DNA from: Echinarachnius parma
Lineage: Eukaryota > Echinodermata > Echinoidea > Clypeasteroida > Echinarachniidae
NCBI GenBank assembly: GCA_037951105.1
Contig: JBAMJV010001291.1
Coordinates: 1-64,000, forward strand
DNA: 64,000 nucleotides
Direction of reading: 5' to 3'
The number at the start of each line of letters is the position of its first letter. The first letter of the stretch is position 1. Both the position numbers and the translations under genes were made by a program. The notes under the pieces are model-generated. The model saw only the letters and a program-made list of their open reading frames with translations. It searched no databases and was not told where the DNA came from. Below, piece by piece: positions 11,101 through 26,100 of the stretch.

Positions 11101-14100
11101 CCGTATAGCTCTCTCACAGCTAGCTAGCTCGCGATCGCATAGAGAATCTCCAAGCCATTTAGAGCCTTGACTAAAGGCTAGATATCAATCGGAATAATCT
11201 TACGATCATATATTGGGATGTGATTGAAGTCTCAAATATCACCTTTGCAAAACATAATGAAGGTTATGGATCACTTTAACACATTTTATTTTAGTTTAGA
11301 TACGGTAGTTATACACTTAAATAATAATCCTTTGAACAACACGTCAATGAACGGAAGGTTGCGACAGTATACCAGAGTAGAATTATGAAGTATCATGTAT
11401 TATTTTATGGCTTAGTTTCATCTTTATTTATACAGTAGTTGTGTGTTTTTGATCATGTTTGTTCGCCTGATTCATTGTGATTAGAATAGGTGTCATGCAA
11501 TATTTCGAATGAATTACAATTTAGCACAAAATTAGTTTCAATTAAATTATCATCCAGTATACAACAAGTGTAACCCCGAGTGTTACTATGATGTCTAAAG
11601 TAGTACCCCCCGCCCCCCCCCCCCCCCCCAATCTATGTAAATATGTTAATTGTATCCCCCGAACCACTTCGGGGGATACTATGGATTTGGCCTCGTCGCG
11701 CCGCCGCCGCGTCCGCCGCGTCCGCCGCGTCCGCCGCGTCCGCCGCAGAGATTTTCTTGTGAACGCTCTACAGGTCCGAGTTCTTGTCCGATCATTTTCT
11801 AATTTGGTATGAAGGTGTATTAAGGAAAGAGGATGAAGCCTATTGATTTTGGTGTGGGGCGGAGTCCTGGTTGCCATGGTAACCATGATATAAAGAAATA
11901 GTTAAGATTACCTTGTGAACGCTCTACAGGTCCGAGTTCTTGTCCGATCATTTTTTAATTTGGTATGAAGGTGTATTAAGGAAAGAGGATGAAGCCTATT
12001 GATTTTGGTGTGGGGCGGAGTCCTGGTTGCCATGGTAACCATGATATAAAGAAATAGTTAAGATTACCTTGTGAACGCTCTACAGGTCCGAGTTCTTGTC
12101 CGATCATTTTCTAATTTGGTATGAAGGTGTATTAAGGAAAGAGGATGAAGCCTATTGATTTTGGTGTGGGGCGGAGTCCTGGTTGCCATGGTAACCATGA
12201 TATAAAGAAATAGTTAAGATTACGTTGTGAACGCTCTACAGGTCCGAGTTCTTGTCCGATCATTTTTTAATTTGGTATGAAGGTGTATTAAGGAAAGAGG
12301 ATGAAGCCTATTGATTTTGGTGTGGGGCGGAGTCCTGGTTGCCATGGTAACCATGATATAAAGAAATAGTTAAGATTACCTTGTGAACGCTCTACAGGTC
12401 CGAGTTCTTGTCCGATCATTTTCTAATTTGGTATGAAGGTGTATTAAGGAAAGAGGATGAAGCCTATTGATTTTGGTGTGGGGCGGAGTCCTGGTTGCCA
12501 TGGTAACCATGATATAAAGAAATAGTTAAGATTACCTTGTGAACGCTCTACAGGTCCGAGTTCTTGTCCGATCATTTTTTAATTTGGTATGAAGGTGTAT
12601 TAAGGAAAGAGGATGAAGCCTATTGATTTTGGTGTGGGGCGGAGTCCTGGTTGCCATGGTAACCATGATATAAAGAAATAGTTAAGATTACCTTGTGAAC
12701 GCTCTACAGGTCCGAGTTCTTGTCCGATCATTTTCTAATTTGGTATGAAGGTGTATTAAGGAAAGAGGATGAAGCCTATTGATTTTGGTGTGGGGCGGAG
12801 TCCTGGTTGCCATGGTAACCATGATATAAAGAAATAGTTAAGATTACCTTGTGAACGCTCTACAGGTCCGAGTTCTTGTCTGATCATTTTCTAATTTGGT
12901 ATGAAGGTGTATTAAGGAAAGAGGATGAAGCCTTTAGATTTTGGTGTGGGGCGGAGTCCTGGTTGCCATGGTAACCATGATATAAAGAAATAGTTAAGAT
13001 TACCTTGTGAACGCTCTACAGGTCCGAGTTCTTGTCCGATCATTTTCTAATTTGGTATGAAGGTGTCTTAAGGAAAGAGGATGAAGCCTATTGATTTTGG
13101 TGTGGGGCGGAGTCCTGGTTGCCATGGTAACCATGATATAAAGAAATAGTTAAGATTACCTTGTGAACGCTCTACAGGTCCGAGTTCTTGTCCGATCATT
13201 TTCTAATTTGGTATGAAGGTGTATTAAGGAAAGAGGATGAAGCCTTTTGATTTTGGTGTGGGGCGGAGTCCTGGTTGCCATGGTAACCATGATATAAAGA
13301 AATAGTTAAGATTACCTTGTGAACGCTCTATAGATCCGAGTTCTTGTCTGATCATTTTCTAATTTGGTATGAAGGTGTATTAAGGAAAGAGGATGAAGCC
13401 TATTGATTTTGGTGTGGGGCGGAGTCCTGGTTGCCATGGTAACCATGATAACCATGATATAAAGAAATAGTTAAGATTACCATGTGAACGCTCTACAGGT
13501 CCGAGTTCTTGTCCGATCATTTTCTTATTTGGTATGAAGGTGTATTAAGGAAAGAGGATGAAGCCTATTGATTTTGGTGTGGGGCGGATTCATGGTTGCC
13601 ATGGACGCGGCTCAGTCCAGCGATCACTGCTGTAAGCGCACATCGCCTTGTCTATTAATCAGACCCTGCTCGGAGGACAAACAGCGCGCGAGGCCTTGCC
13701 CAAAGGCTACTGCCAGCCTAGTAGAACAACGTACACCACCAAACTTGTTCAGTTCACAATATTACAACCCACAAAAGTGCAATGCAATTGGTTCGGGGGA
13801 TACATGTGCTCGGCTGCGCGACCCGCCGAGCGCGCAATTTCTAGTTTTCCCCTCATTTAACTTGTTTGTAATATTATGTATTTATGTATTCCTTTCACGG
13901 CCCTGCTGAAAAACAGCTTGTAGCTGAAAGCGGGCATTTTTAAATTGTATGTATACCGTGATTAAATTAAATAAACAAAGTAAACAAAACTAAGTTCACA
14001 CGCGGAATGCCCCGATTTTCCGTGCCGATGTGGACGCAGTGGACTTGCTTGCGGCGCTTTTCTGGTTGTCATGGCGATGATAGACAAGGCCAGGACCGGG

Positions 14101-17100
14101 ACCAGTTTACTGACCTCATTATAATTTCGTGTTGGATTTCTCTGACAGGGGTCATATCCGGGGTCATATGTTGCTTCGAAGGCACGTGTCTGTAAGATCC
14201 GGGTTCTAAATAGAAACAATTAAGCTCTTTGGTCTATATAATTCTACCACTACCAGTATGTTTTTCAAATTTTCTCAATTTATCCTGTTTTCTCATTACA
14301 AATTATAACTTACGACGAGATGCTAAAGCACGCATGTAATGATAATCTATATTATTTTACAAGAACGCAATGTTACAATATCTTTTAATTGCATCGCACG
14401 ACCATCATTCCATGATCATTCTCTCCCCGTTTACTTCATAATGGTCCCTTTCACGTTGCTTGATTGTTATATGAAAAGAAACTTCGGTTGGCAGTCTTTT
14501 ATTACTGTTAGTCCTTACCTTTTCTCTGTTTAATTCCTAGTAAGTAGTTGGAATCTTTTCAGGACATTATTTATATTTATATGCAAGGTCTTCATAATGA
14601 TTTTGATTCGAATTTCCACGATCTAATGTTTAAAAAAAAAAATAAACAAATTTCACATTTGCACTTTTCATAGTGCTGAACTTTCTCAAGGTGTCTTCTT
14701 TTCTTTCATTCCCTTCCCATAACTTTCAATTTTTCCCATTTTCCCTATTGCTTCCTACATGTAGTTGATTTTTTAATCTAATTTTTAAAGAAGTATTAAT
14801 GTAAAAGGTTATTTTTGTGTATCTAATTTCCGGTATACTGAATGTAAATATAAACGCCCATAAATCACACTTATTTCACGCTTTTGAAATTTTTCACTAT
14901 TACTTCCCTGTTCGAGTCTTTTGATTGTATACATCTAAATCATTAAACGCCCAATATAATACATTAATTTGCATCGTGTAATTGATATTCGTTGTCCTCG
15001 GACAACTGTCACTTTCTTCTTCTTTCTTTCTTTCTAGTTGAAAAGTTGTAAAAAGTATTCCTCGTTTCGATGTATATTTAACAACTTCAAATCCGTGATT
15101 ACTTTTGCCTCGTTGCTTCTCCATCGATGTCTCCCTTTGTGCTTCCTATAGTCCCTTGTTTTACGACTTGTTTACTTTCTATGGAAGTGTGTGATTTATT
15201 ATTGTATAAGTACGAGTATAACAAACAAATTAGTAAGTATTGCTAATTGTTAATTATATCCACTACGTTGCTTATCTTGCATGAGTTTGGTATTATTTCC
15301 CCCCTCTTTTACTTTGATATATTTAATGTAAGACTATAAAAGATGTTTCTATAAAGTATTAATGAGCGCACGGGCAAATATTTCAAACGAGCTTATGTAA
15401 GTGTGTGAATCAGCACACTTAGAATAAAGAATAATGTATAATTATGAGATCAACTGGTAACCAGAATATTAAAAATTAAATAACAGTCCGCGAAAAACCT
15501 TAATACGCTTCGAGTCCAATTCAAGTCGACTCCACGTACCAACACGTGTCCCGCGACCACCCGCGCAATTCGATAGGGGCTTATCCTTCTCACTACCTCC
15601 GGCAACGCTCTCGCGACAACGACGACGACGATCACGATGACGATGACGAACTCGGCAAATATAAACTTCCCAATTTCAATCACGCTCCCCACAAGCAATG
15701 TGGAAGGGGGGGGGGGGGGGGGTGCCTCCACGTTGGCATCTACTCTCGATGACTTCCACTCGAATCGCTCTCCATGGAAAGGGTAAAGAAGTCTTTAATT
15801 TTAAAATATATCGGTCTGCCGTAGCAGGTCACGTTCGTAACATGGAACACGTTAACGAGTGTTGCAATTAAGAAAACAATCATCAGCTGGCTCAGAGTAG
15901 CACAATACAAAGATATTTCTATATTGTAATAATTAATTGAGTCTTCTCCATTCAAGTTATGGGTGAATACAAATTTGGTCCAACTATTAATATTGACACT
16001 TTTCAATCACATGGCTTTCCTTTCAAACTGGTGAACACACATTAGATGCATGGGCCTTCTGACGTTCGAGGAGCTTAGAATACAAAAGCACCCTCTCACT
16101 ATAAGGCAGCCCAGCGGTAAGAGAACAAGCTCATGGTCTGGTTGACCAATATATACAACCAGAGAAATACCACACCCTGATTTAGCATCGAAACCCTTAC
16201 ACAATCCCCCACAACATTCTTTCCCTCTCCCTAAAACATAAACAACAAACCCAAGTTACTTAATAAATCACCCCACACTAGCTTGCCCAGCAGACCCCCA
16301 AGGTTAGCTACCACTCTCCTCCCAGACCAGAGGTTAAAGGTGGAAGTAATTAAGAGAAACATACACAAAAGAGAGAAAAATAGAAAACAAGAGGGCATGA
16401 ACTCACAGTAAACCATAATTATACATTATACATTATTCTTTATTCAAAGTGTGCAGATTCACACACTTACATATCTCCCGGCTAACTTTGATCATGACTC
16501 CCACTGCATTCATGATGACCCAAAATAAAATAATACATCCATTTCCCAACAAACTAACAATAACATCAATATCACAAACCAACTACCCCCACTCTATTCC
16601 AGGGGAATAACATTTCAACGGAATCAAGTGTTCAAACAAATTAAATGCGAGTAAATATGGTTAAATGAGATTGGATAAACAAAGAAACATACAATTAATG
16701 TAACCAAAAGTCAAAACAGCATCACAAGCAAAATTATTATGCTTATATAATATCAATTGTCATTCTCTCTAAATTATGTTTACCTCATAACAATACATGT
16801 ACATGCATCTATACCATCAACCAAGGAGCTTCAAGTGCAACATACTCATTGAGTGCTACACATAATATAAAATCAAATGTGGGATGAATGTAACTAAATC
16901 CAGTACCCACTATCAAAGCATCCTGATACATGCAGATCCCGTTCAAGAAAACCAAGATGAACTAACGATGCAATAACATCCTAAAAGAACAAGGGATAAG
17001 ATTGAAAATACAACCTCATATACATATTATATGACGAGTTCTATAATACCTTCCTCAATTCTCAAACACTTCCCTATTAGTCCTGTAGATGGTCCTATAT

Positions 17101-20100
17101 TTTGTGTATTAGACCTGGAGACGTTCTTTAGTACAATGTTGTTTATGGATTCATATTCTAGAAGGGTGTAGAATAAATTTTAGCTTTGTTGCCACCTCGG
17201 CAACCTTGGGCAACTTTATAAGCATCTGTAGTAAATATCTTTACTACATATTTAGAACATGTTTGAAGAATAATAATCTGAAATTATTGCTTATTTGAGG
17301 CTATAGCCACTGAAAATCAATAATATTCATAAATATGCAAATTAGGGGCCGCCATATTGGATTTCAGGGTGTTGCCTACATGGCACTTGCAAACGAGCAC
17401 CGGAAATGAATTCCTTACCCCAAAATACCCTATAATCTTTGTTTTAACTACTATTGGACTATTTTTAGATAGAGAATGACCCCTGACCTTATCTCAGAAA
17501 TATAGCTGTTTCTTCGCCTATTTCTTTGATTGAACAAACTGACAGTCGTTTGTAATTGTCTATACCTTTCGAGCATGGTGGAGTTATAACTATTAGTTTG
17601 TAATGTTATTTTGCAGGTTTTGGTTACTAAAGCTCAGCCTTACCAAAACTGTACTACCCCTTTAAAGTGGGGTGTTGCAATATTTCCTTCGCTCATTTCT
17701 ACAAACCAACTTGTTGCTATTTTTGAGTCCAAAGGTAATGATACAAAATAATTCCCCTTCTGAGTTATTTATCAAAATCATTAAAGCGGTATAAAAAGGC
17801 TAAACAATAGGGGAATTTGGTGTGTGAGAATATTACCATTAATTTGGTGTGTGTTGCAATAATTTCTCTTTATTCAATTTACTGAACAAACTAATAATTC
17901 CCACTACTTGAATTTTCTCTTATATGAGATCAGTTACAATCATTATATATACGTACGATAACAATAAGACGAATGGTAATGTATAGATAAGTCCCGACTG
18001 CTATATAATTGATTGGTGTTACTATGGTCAGAGTTAAGCCTGCGTCACAAATCCAATGGTCCCCGGCCGAATTTATAGATCGCCAGAGAGTCGCCGAATA
18101 TCAAATCTGTCAGGGAGTCGAGAGTATTTTTCGCTTGAAATCTACCCTAGCCTGTCACATATTGGACGGGGCTCGGGAAATGCCCTTTTGGTTTTGCAGT
18201 TTTGGGCGGGCTCCGTTTTGGATATGTGCGGCCGCTGTACGAAGATGGTCACCGATTTCGAAATCCGGCATGTCAAAGGGGAATTCCCCTTCTTCTTCAT
18301 CTTCATTACCTACAATGCCTTAGTATTGTTTGTGTAACTCCACCCTATGCATGGTCCCTATATTCAAACAAAAGCTCAGTCACACATGGTTGGTTGGTTA
18401 TTTGGTTTTTGAAGACGCGATCGATCAATTTTGATAATCAATAGGTGACAATTACAGATCTACGCCAGTGCTTTTCATCCTCACTGTTGCTCTCTCCTTC
18501 TTCTCCTACTCTCGCACCCCTCACCTCCACCCTTTTGTTATCTTGTCTCATTACTTCCCCGTTCGCAGAAGACCCCAAACCTCAAGCTCCCCCCCCCCCC
18601 CCCCCCCCCCTCCCAACACCTCCTTCTTTAAAAATACGCTAATGAATTCATAACATCTTTATTAATGAAAGTAGCATGAAAGTTCGTCTGCATTGGTATC
18701 CCATATCATTATTTATTTGCATTCTTTTCCTTCTGCAACATCGGGTCCAATTTGAAGGATGTACCTGACGGCCAACATAATTATAATAATGATAAACGGT
18801 TCTTTACGATGACAAAGTATCTATGCGCACTTGTCGATTCATCATGATTGTTTTCATCATCGTGAAAAAAAAAAACATTGACAACTATTGTAATATGAAT
18901 GTGTGCATAGATAGAGTAACGTGGCGTGGACGGACTATTTTATTTATTTATCTTTTTTCCCCTTTTTTTGTTGAGGGGGGGGGGGGGGGGCGGGGGAGGT
19001 GGGCACGCGAATTGTGGGGGGAACACTCTCTTTGTAGATTTCCCCGGCCTCAGTTGATTATTGATTTTGCCCCCGTCCACTAACCCCTCCCCGAGCCACT
19101 GCATCGACGTAGAACAATGCTATAGGTCTTCGTTATTGTTTTGAAATAATTTTTGTTTACAAAGCAGCATAAACAAATGAATATAATGGTTTCAACCTTC
19201 CAACACTGTTGAGTTATGAAATTTCACAATTTGTTTTATTTTTATTTGTATCTACCCTATTTGCTCATAAGTAAATATCGTGTAACTAGTAACCAGTTAT
19301 CACTAGTGGAGGTTGCACACCCCCCCCCCCCCCCCCCCCCCCACTCCCCCTTGTATGTATTTTCATTGTTCGATTCAAGATCATATATAAACTATAGCAT
19401 TACCAAACATTTTGATTTGACCAAACAGATTTTGCTCATTCTCATTTACTGATGAAATTTTTCATAATTTCGATTCTTTAGTGAGCCCCAATGGCCCAGT
19501 AACATACATTGTTTTGTTCAATATTTTTGTAAAGACAAAACAAGGTGACTTAGCGAGAAACTTTTAAAAACAAACCCGGAAACAAATGTATAAAATATCT
19601 TAAATTTGTCTCGTTTTGCGTCTAACCTATTCGGTTAATACATTAAAGGGATCTAGTAACTTTGTTGACAAGTGCAAAAAGTGATGCGTTGTTAATAAAG
19701 AAAATGTGTGTTGGTGTGATTGGATATGTCCAGAAGGTAATGTGTGAACATTTCAAGTTAATTGAATGTTATTTGGCCGAGAAATGAGCGAAAATGCAAA
19801 GTGATATTCACCAACTCACTGCACTTACTTTGTACATGGCTGCAAAGGTCCCGTCGATAAGTTCATATCCGAACACTTCAATCGTAAATATCTTTTGAAC
19901 GAAATGGAAATCTGAAAAACCGAAACCTGTCCCGTGCTTTTATTGGTAATACGAATATGAGGGAACCGCTAGAATTCCAATTGGATTTTGAGGATTTTGA
20001 CAATGTTACTTTGTCCCTTTAACGATGGTAAACAAATATGGCGATACGCATTATCCATGATAAAACGCGAGGGGTGAAGAATTCCCAAATGACTTAGGGA

Positions 20101-23100
20101 TTACAACTTGAAACCAAAATCAATATTGTTGTGTGTTATCTCTTTTATTTGAAAAATTCTCTCCCTAGGGGAGGGGGGCACCAATTTTTACAAGGGTCCA
20201 GGGTCCAATTGCACGCCCCTTCCCCCTCTATACACACCCCGCTTGTTACGGTGAAATGTTAGAGAATCTGGTTAAAACCGACAAGATTTGATAAATAGAT
20301 TATGACTGTAGGAGTGTAGCGTATAGTCAAGGAAGTTTGCTACGTTCAGACTTCTGGTCCAGACACCAACGTCACGTGATCTTCTGACGAGTTCCTCTTA
20401 AAGTAAACCTTAATTGCGAATTTCTTTAAACAATCATTAATAAGATATCAAGTATTTACAACCATGCAAAAATGTCGTAACGCAAACTGGAAGTAAAGTT
20501 TGTGTGAGTGTGTATGTGTGAGTTTGTGTGTGCGTGCGTGCGTATATGTGTGTGTGTGTGTGTGTGTGCGTGTGTGTGTGTGTGTGTCTGTGTGTGTGTG
20601 TGTGTTTATGTGTTGAAAAGTGTCAAGAAAAAACAGTATTAACATAAAACAAGTTAACATTATGATGAGAAAATTTAATTGTTTCTAGAACATTCATACA
20701 AAAAATAATACAAGTCTTATATAAGTATGCCATGGTATCTAAATCAAATCACGTTTGACAATGGACATACAATCTGATACAAAATTCGATTCAAACACAA
20801 TAATCTGCAATGAGAGACCCGAATAATCATATTACAGTGAATGAAACCGACTTCTGTTTACGTGACTTTTATGTAGATACATAGTTTTCACTACCAGCAT
20901 AAAAACCGAGTGAAACTTGACATCCGTCTTTGACTACTCAATACAGGCCCTTATCCATGATCTGTCAAGAGGGGGGGGGGGAGGGGGGGAGGGGGGGTGC
21001 GTAATTTACCAAAACGGGACCGAGACCACTGGTTGAGTCGTGTAGGGGGGGGGGGGGGGGAGAGAGGTCTGTCACCAAAAAATGTTCGCGGCTGAGACCA
21101 AGACTACTGGTTAAGTTGTGTAAGCTGGAAGGTGGGGGGGGGGGGGGGGTGGTTCCGTCACCAAAAAATGTTCGCGGCTGAGACCAAGACTACTAGTTAA
21201 GTTGTGTAAGCTGGAAGGTGGGGGGCGGGAGGGGGGGGGGGGGGTGGGGTGGTTCCCTCACCAACAATTATCAAGGCAGAGGCAGAGACCACACATTAAA
21301 GGTACCGTTGAGTATTGGTATTTCCCGAAGTGCCCCCCGATATTTTTTTGTGAGATAATGAAAAACTGACTGTCAAATTTGAAAGAACATACCATTTTAA
21401 TGACAGAATAAACTTTATTTGATCAAAATCGGTTCAGAAACAGCTGAAATATCCACAAGTATATTTTTATTCAAAAGATTCTTCACCGGCAATCACCGGG
21501 GGATATTTAGACTTTTTAGAAAAAAAAATTAAAATGCTTAAAGACTAGCCTACTTGGAAAAAAATCTGAATAGGTTTTTAAAAAGTCGTTGATGATATCT
21601 CTATTGAATCGTTATTTCAACAAAACATTAAATGCACAAGTTTGTATGAAAATGGCTAAAACCAGTGATTTGTTTAAATATCGCCCTCTTGAGTTGCAAC
21701 GGCTCTTTTGGAATGATAACAGGGGTTTTACATAGTCGTTTGTAAGTGTGTATACTTTTCGAGCATGGTGAAATTCTAACTATTACTTTGTACCGTAATG
21801 GTGCAGGTTTTGGTTACTAAAGTTAAGTTTGACCAATACTCAACTATCCTTTTAAGTTGTGTAAGGGGGTGGGGACGTCAACAAGACCGACCGTTGCCCG
21901 AGACTAACCACTGGTTTCGATGGTTGAGACCGATAAAAAGTGGACCTTTCTGAATTAGGCGGGGGGGGGGGGGGGTGCGTACACACCGAAATGTTGCCCA
22001 ACGCACCCCCTGGCTACTGACCTGAACTGAAGGGTCCCTTGACACTGATTGAAATAAGTTACACGATCTATATCATATTCTTAAAATAACAAAATTGATT
22101 TCTTTGTAGGGACTTTGTAGCAGCCTTTCCTGTGCATTAGTTTGTGTATGTTGTTAAAAGATTTAAAATTGGTTATTAAACGAATGTCTACTGGCCCTAA
22201 TGAGAACCAACAAATTGTGTAATGTATATTCTTTGCTTTGGGCCACCAGATCCATGTTTCGGGCCATTAGAATTGAACCAATTTCGTTTTTTACTTGCCC
22301 GACTGGGCAACAAGGCAAGTTAATTTTCTAGCTCTGCTATACGTATTGAATAGTTTTTTGTTTTTTTTTTAATATTTATATCATTGTTTTCATTTATATT
22401 ATATATTGCTGGTCAGTGTCCCTATCTATGAAACAATAAGTATATATATGTCATCTTTATTAAATTAAAAGATGTAAAACATAGAGACCTAGGTCCACTG
22501 TCACAAATTAAATGGATAAACCATTTCAAAGTGACATGAGGCAGGGTAGACAGAATAAAACATGTACATCAAAGCAGCAATAATCATATCAGTTACATGT
22601 ATATAAAATAAATATTTGGTGCATTAAAATTTAGAATGATATTTTCTGTGTTTTCCTTCTCCCTCGTAGATGCGTGGTGGCGAAGAAGAAGAAGGCGAAG
22701 GAGTGATCCAGTTCCCGTCATAGGTAAGGAAAGATTATCATTTGTCTTATCATAAAAGATCAGTGGCGTAGCTGCGGGAGGGGGCCCTTGGGGCACGTAC
22801 GTGCCCCAAATTACAACCTAAAATCAGTATTAAATATATGTGGAAACATTTTGAGAACATAATTATAGAAAAGAAAGTGCGCCCTCCAATAATGTGAGTG
22901 CCTCTGTGTCCGACCAGCTACGCCACTGATATACTTAATTATTGTCGGACAAATCTTTCTTATTACCCCTGCCCTCTCCCCGTAGCTATGTCATTGACTG
23001 GGTCATTGATACGAATATATATACACACTCATAAGTTATATACTAATACGTATTCTAACATTTGAACAGATTGTTATTTTTTTTTCTCTTCGACAATGGT

Positions 23101-26100
23101 AGCCAAACACCTACGCATTCGGAAATATGATTTCTTGTGTTCCACTTTTGGTGGTACTATCGGCAGATCGGCGGAAATACTGTAACAGGATGTATGGTAA
23201 AATGAGGATGATCACGAAGTGTTCGAACATTTCCGTATAAACTGACAAAGAATGTTAAAGTATAGACAGTTAAATTGTCTGCAAATTTTAAAGGTTATTT
23301 CATCCCTGATTTCGACTTCACAATTCAATTTTGTTCAAGCTATGATTATTATTATATTTTCATATCTCAACTCGTGCCCAATATATAGGTCTTGGCAAAA
23401 ATCTGGACCGTCAATCTGCTTTAGACAAGAAATACTCATATTAAAATGTAATCACGTACCAGCAAAAACGAGATTATCATTATAATATAACCATAATAAT
23501 TGTTGGCGAAGTTACTTTCGTTTACATCTAACTTTGTGTCATTTATCAGAGCATGTCGCACCAACATTTTGACTTCTATGTTCAATCAGTCTGGACTAAT
23601 TACTGAGATAATAATTATTATTTTGATTTAAAAACTCCCTGAGTGCTAAAGTTAAAGGGTACCACCACCCAAAAATAATATTCTTATAAACGAAAGGTAA
23701 CATATTTAGTAGTCCATTCCATCAACAAGTTCACAAAAAAATGTTTCCAGGAAAAAAATATACAATTGGAAAACGCATCACCATTCTGAAGCATGCGTTC
23801 ATGGGTCTGCATGTACGAGACTACTTTGTCCAGAGCGAACGAATCGTCCGGGATTCTATTGTCTCCAAACGTACGCGTGAATAGCATTGGCGCACGCGTA
23901 AATGTTTGATGTTTGATATTGCGTACTTTCTCAACTCCCCGGGGAGCATACTAGCCGAGCTGCCACTGATGATGGCGCTAAGGCTAATTAACACCCGACC
24001 TTGGTACCCATGTATACACCTGGGTATAGAGAGCAGCAATTGTATTACCATAATTGTTGGTGGAGTACTTTCGTTTAAGGCGAACTTTGTGTCATTCATT
24101 TCAGAGCATGTCACACAAACATTTCGACTCCATTTCGTGCTCACTCAGTTGGGACAAATTACTGAGATAATAATTAGTATTATGACTATAATTGTAGTCG
24201 AACATGACACTCAGAGAGTGAATTATCTGTTTAAGAAATTACTTTCTTGTTATGTATAAAGTGGCGTAGCCAGGTATTCAGCAGGGAGAGCTACGTGTAA
24301 GCGCGAGACGCTTCGGGTGCATGCGGTCCAGGGCAGGGTCCCATTGTAGGGCCCCTGGCGGGGATCTAGGGGCGGAGCCCCCGGAAGCATTTGTATTATA
24401 TGTTAACTATTCAAAGCCTCCAAAATAGAAACAATCTGCTAACGAGCAAGAAATAATAAAACATGACTAAAAATGAATCAATTGCACGGCCTGAGGGGAG
24501 AGTAGGTGGGAGGGGGGGGGGGGGGGGGGGTGCATAACAGAATCCTCCTTAATATATTACCAATATTATATAACTTTTATTTATACTTTGTTTCCCAGAG
24601 CGCATCCCTCCAACGTTTGAAATCTCGATCCCCAGGCATCCTCGGCACCTTCCCAATCACCAGCCGCCCCAAAAAAACAAATTATGTCATAATCTAACTA
24701 TACCTTTTCCCCTTTAAGATAAGTTACATTTTAATCATCTGTTCAAAACATTACTTTCTTCATCACAGAGCGCATCCCTCCGGTGTTTGACGTCTCGTGC
24801 CCGATCAACCTCGGCACCTTCCGGACCACCAGCCTGCCCAAAACAGTCACCTGGACCGCCCCAACGGCAACGGATGCAGATTCTCCACCGGTTGACATGG
24901 AGTAAACTTAAAAATCACAACATATAAACAAATTCGCATTCAGGAGATAAACTCTAAAGATTTTTTACTAATCAGAGTTGCTTATGTTACCCACCGATGT
25001 ATAATAATTTGTTGGTTATTTATTATACCAATCACATTTTCTCATATTTGTTTCTTTCTTTTTTTCCGGTGCTCCTAAATATGTTAATATTGTGCTGTTC
25101 TTTTTGGCCCCGTTGCAGAAAGAGATACAATCGATTGTAAGTTACTTACAATTGATTGTAAGTCAGAAAATGTGCGCGTTTCAACCAATCAGATTTGTGC
25201 ATTTAGAACACATGATCTGACTTACAATTAATTGTAACTTACAATCGATTGTATCTCTTTCTGCAACGGGGCTGATGAGCGCAAGGCGAAATTTACAAAA
25301 ACTGTTTATATCATGTCTCTGCCGAATGTGATTTTGTACGAGTTATATAATTGCTTAACCAGCACCACCCCCTCCCCCCCCCCCCCCCAACACCTTTTAT
25401 AATTGGCATAATATAGGGATCAGATTATCATTTTGATACATGATAATTATCAACGTTTCAAGTGGTTATTTTGTAGTATTCTACATCTTTATTCTTGACT
25501 AATGAATGACCTAGACCACTTCCATTTATTTTAGGTATAATTCAATTTTAGTGAGATTCTAAAACGAGAATATCCCTGCACAAGTGTTGTGTAAGCAGTC
25601 AGTGGTAGCATGGTCCGACTAATTTTGTTTTCTTGTGGGGGTGGCGGGGGGCACAATCTATGTGTTTTTTCGTATTTTTTAAAGAAAAAATAATTATGTT
25701 TTTTTTTTAATGATTTGGATGAACGCGTAGCTATGCCACTATGTACAATCGTATACATTATTAGCCACATTCAATCCAAAGCATGTATTTGAGAAACGTT
25801 TGAACCTTTATTAAATAACGTAGAATAGTTCTAACGGCCAGATTCTGTCACGCAAGATTTCTCTGCATGCACGCTTGCGGAATTAGAACAGCATGACATA
25901 CGTACCGTAGTAGATTAATACATTCAGACAATTTGTGACTTTGGTTTGAAAATTATTTCCCATGGTTCTCAAATCAAAATTACTATTCAGTGCGGTAAGA
26001 GATCGACCAGATGATATATTCATATACATCAAGAACATGATATAATAGATACAGGTGTTTAAAAATGTGTTCATTTTATATATTTTATTTTAATTATTCA

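Noticed and set aside
11542..11886. ORFs rich in RRTRRTRR on one strand and RRVRRV on the other
   Set aside because: They come from the 9-bp CGCCGCGTC minisatellite; the same frame recurs in the second element at 62676.
13568..13909. 113-codon ORF after the satellite array
   Set aside because: It starts in the last satellite unit, has no recognisable domain, no splice context in phase, and overlaps the transposon end.
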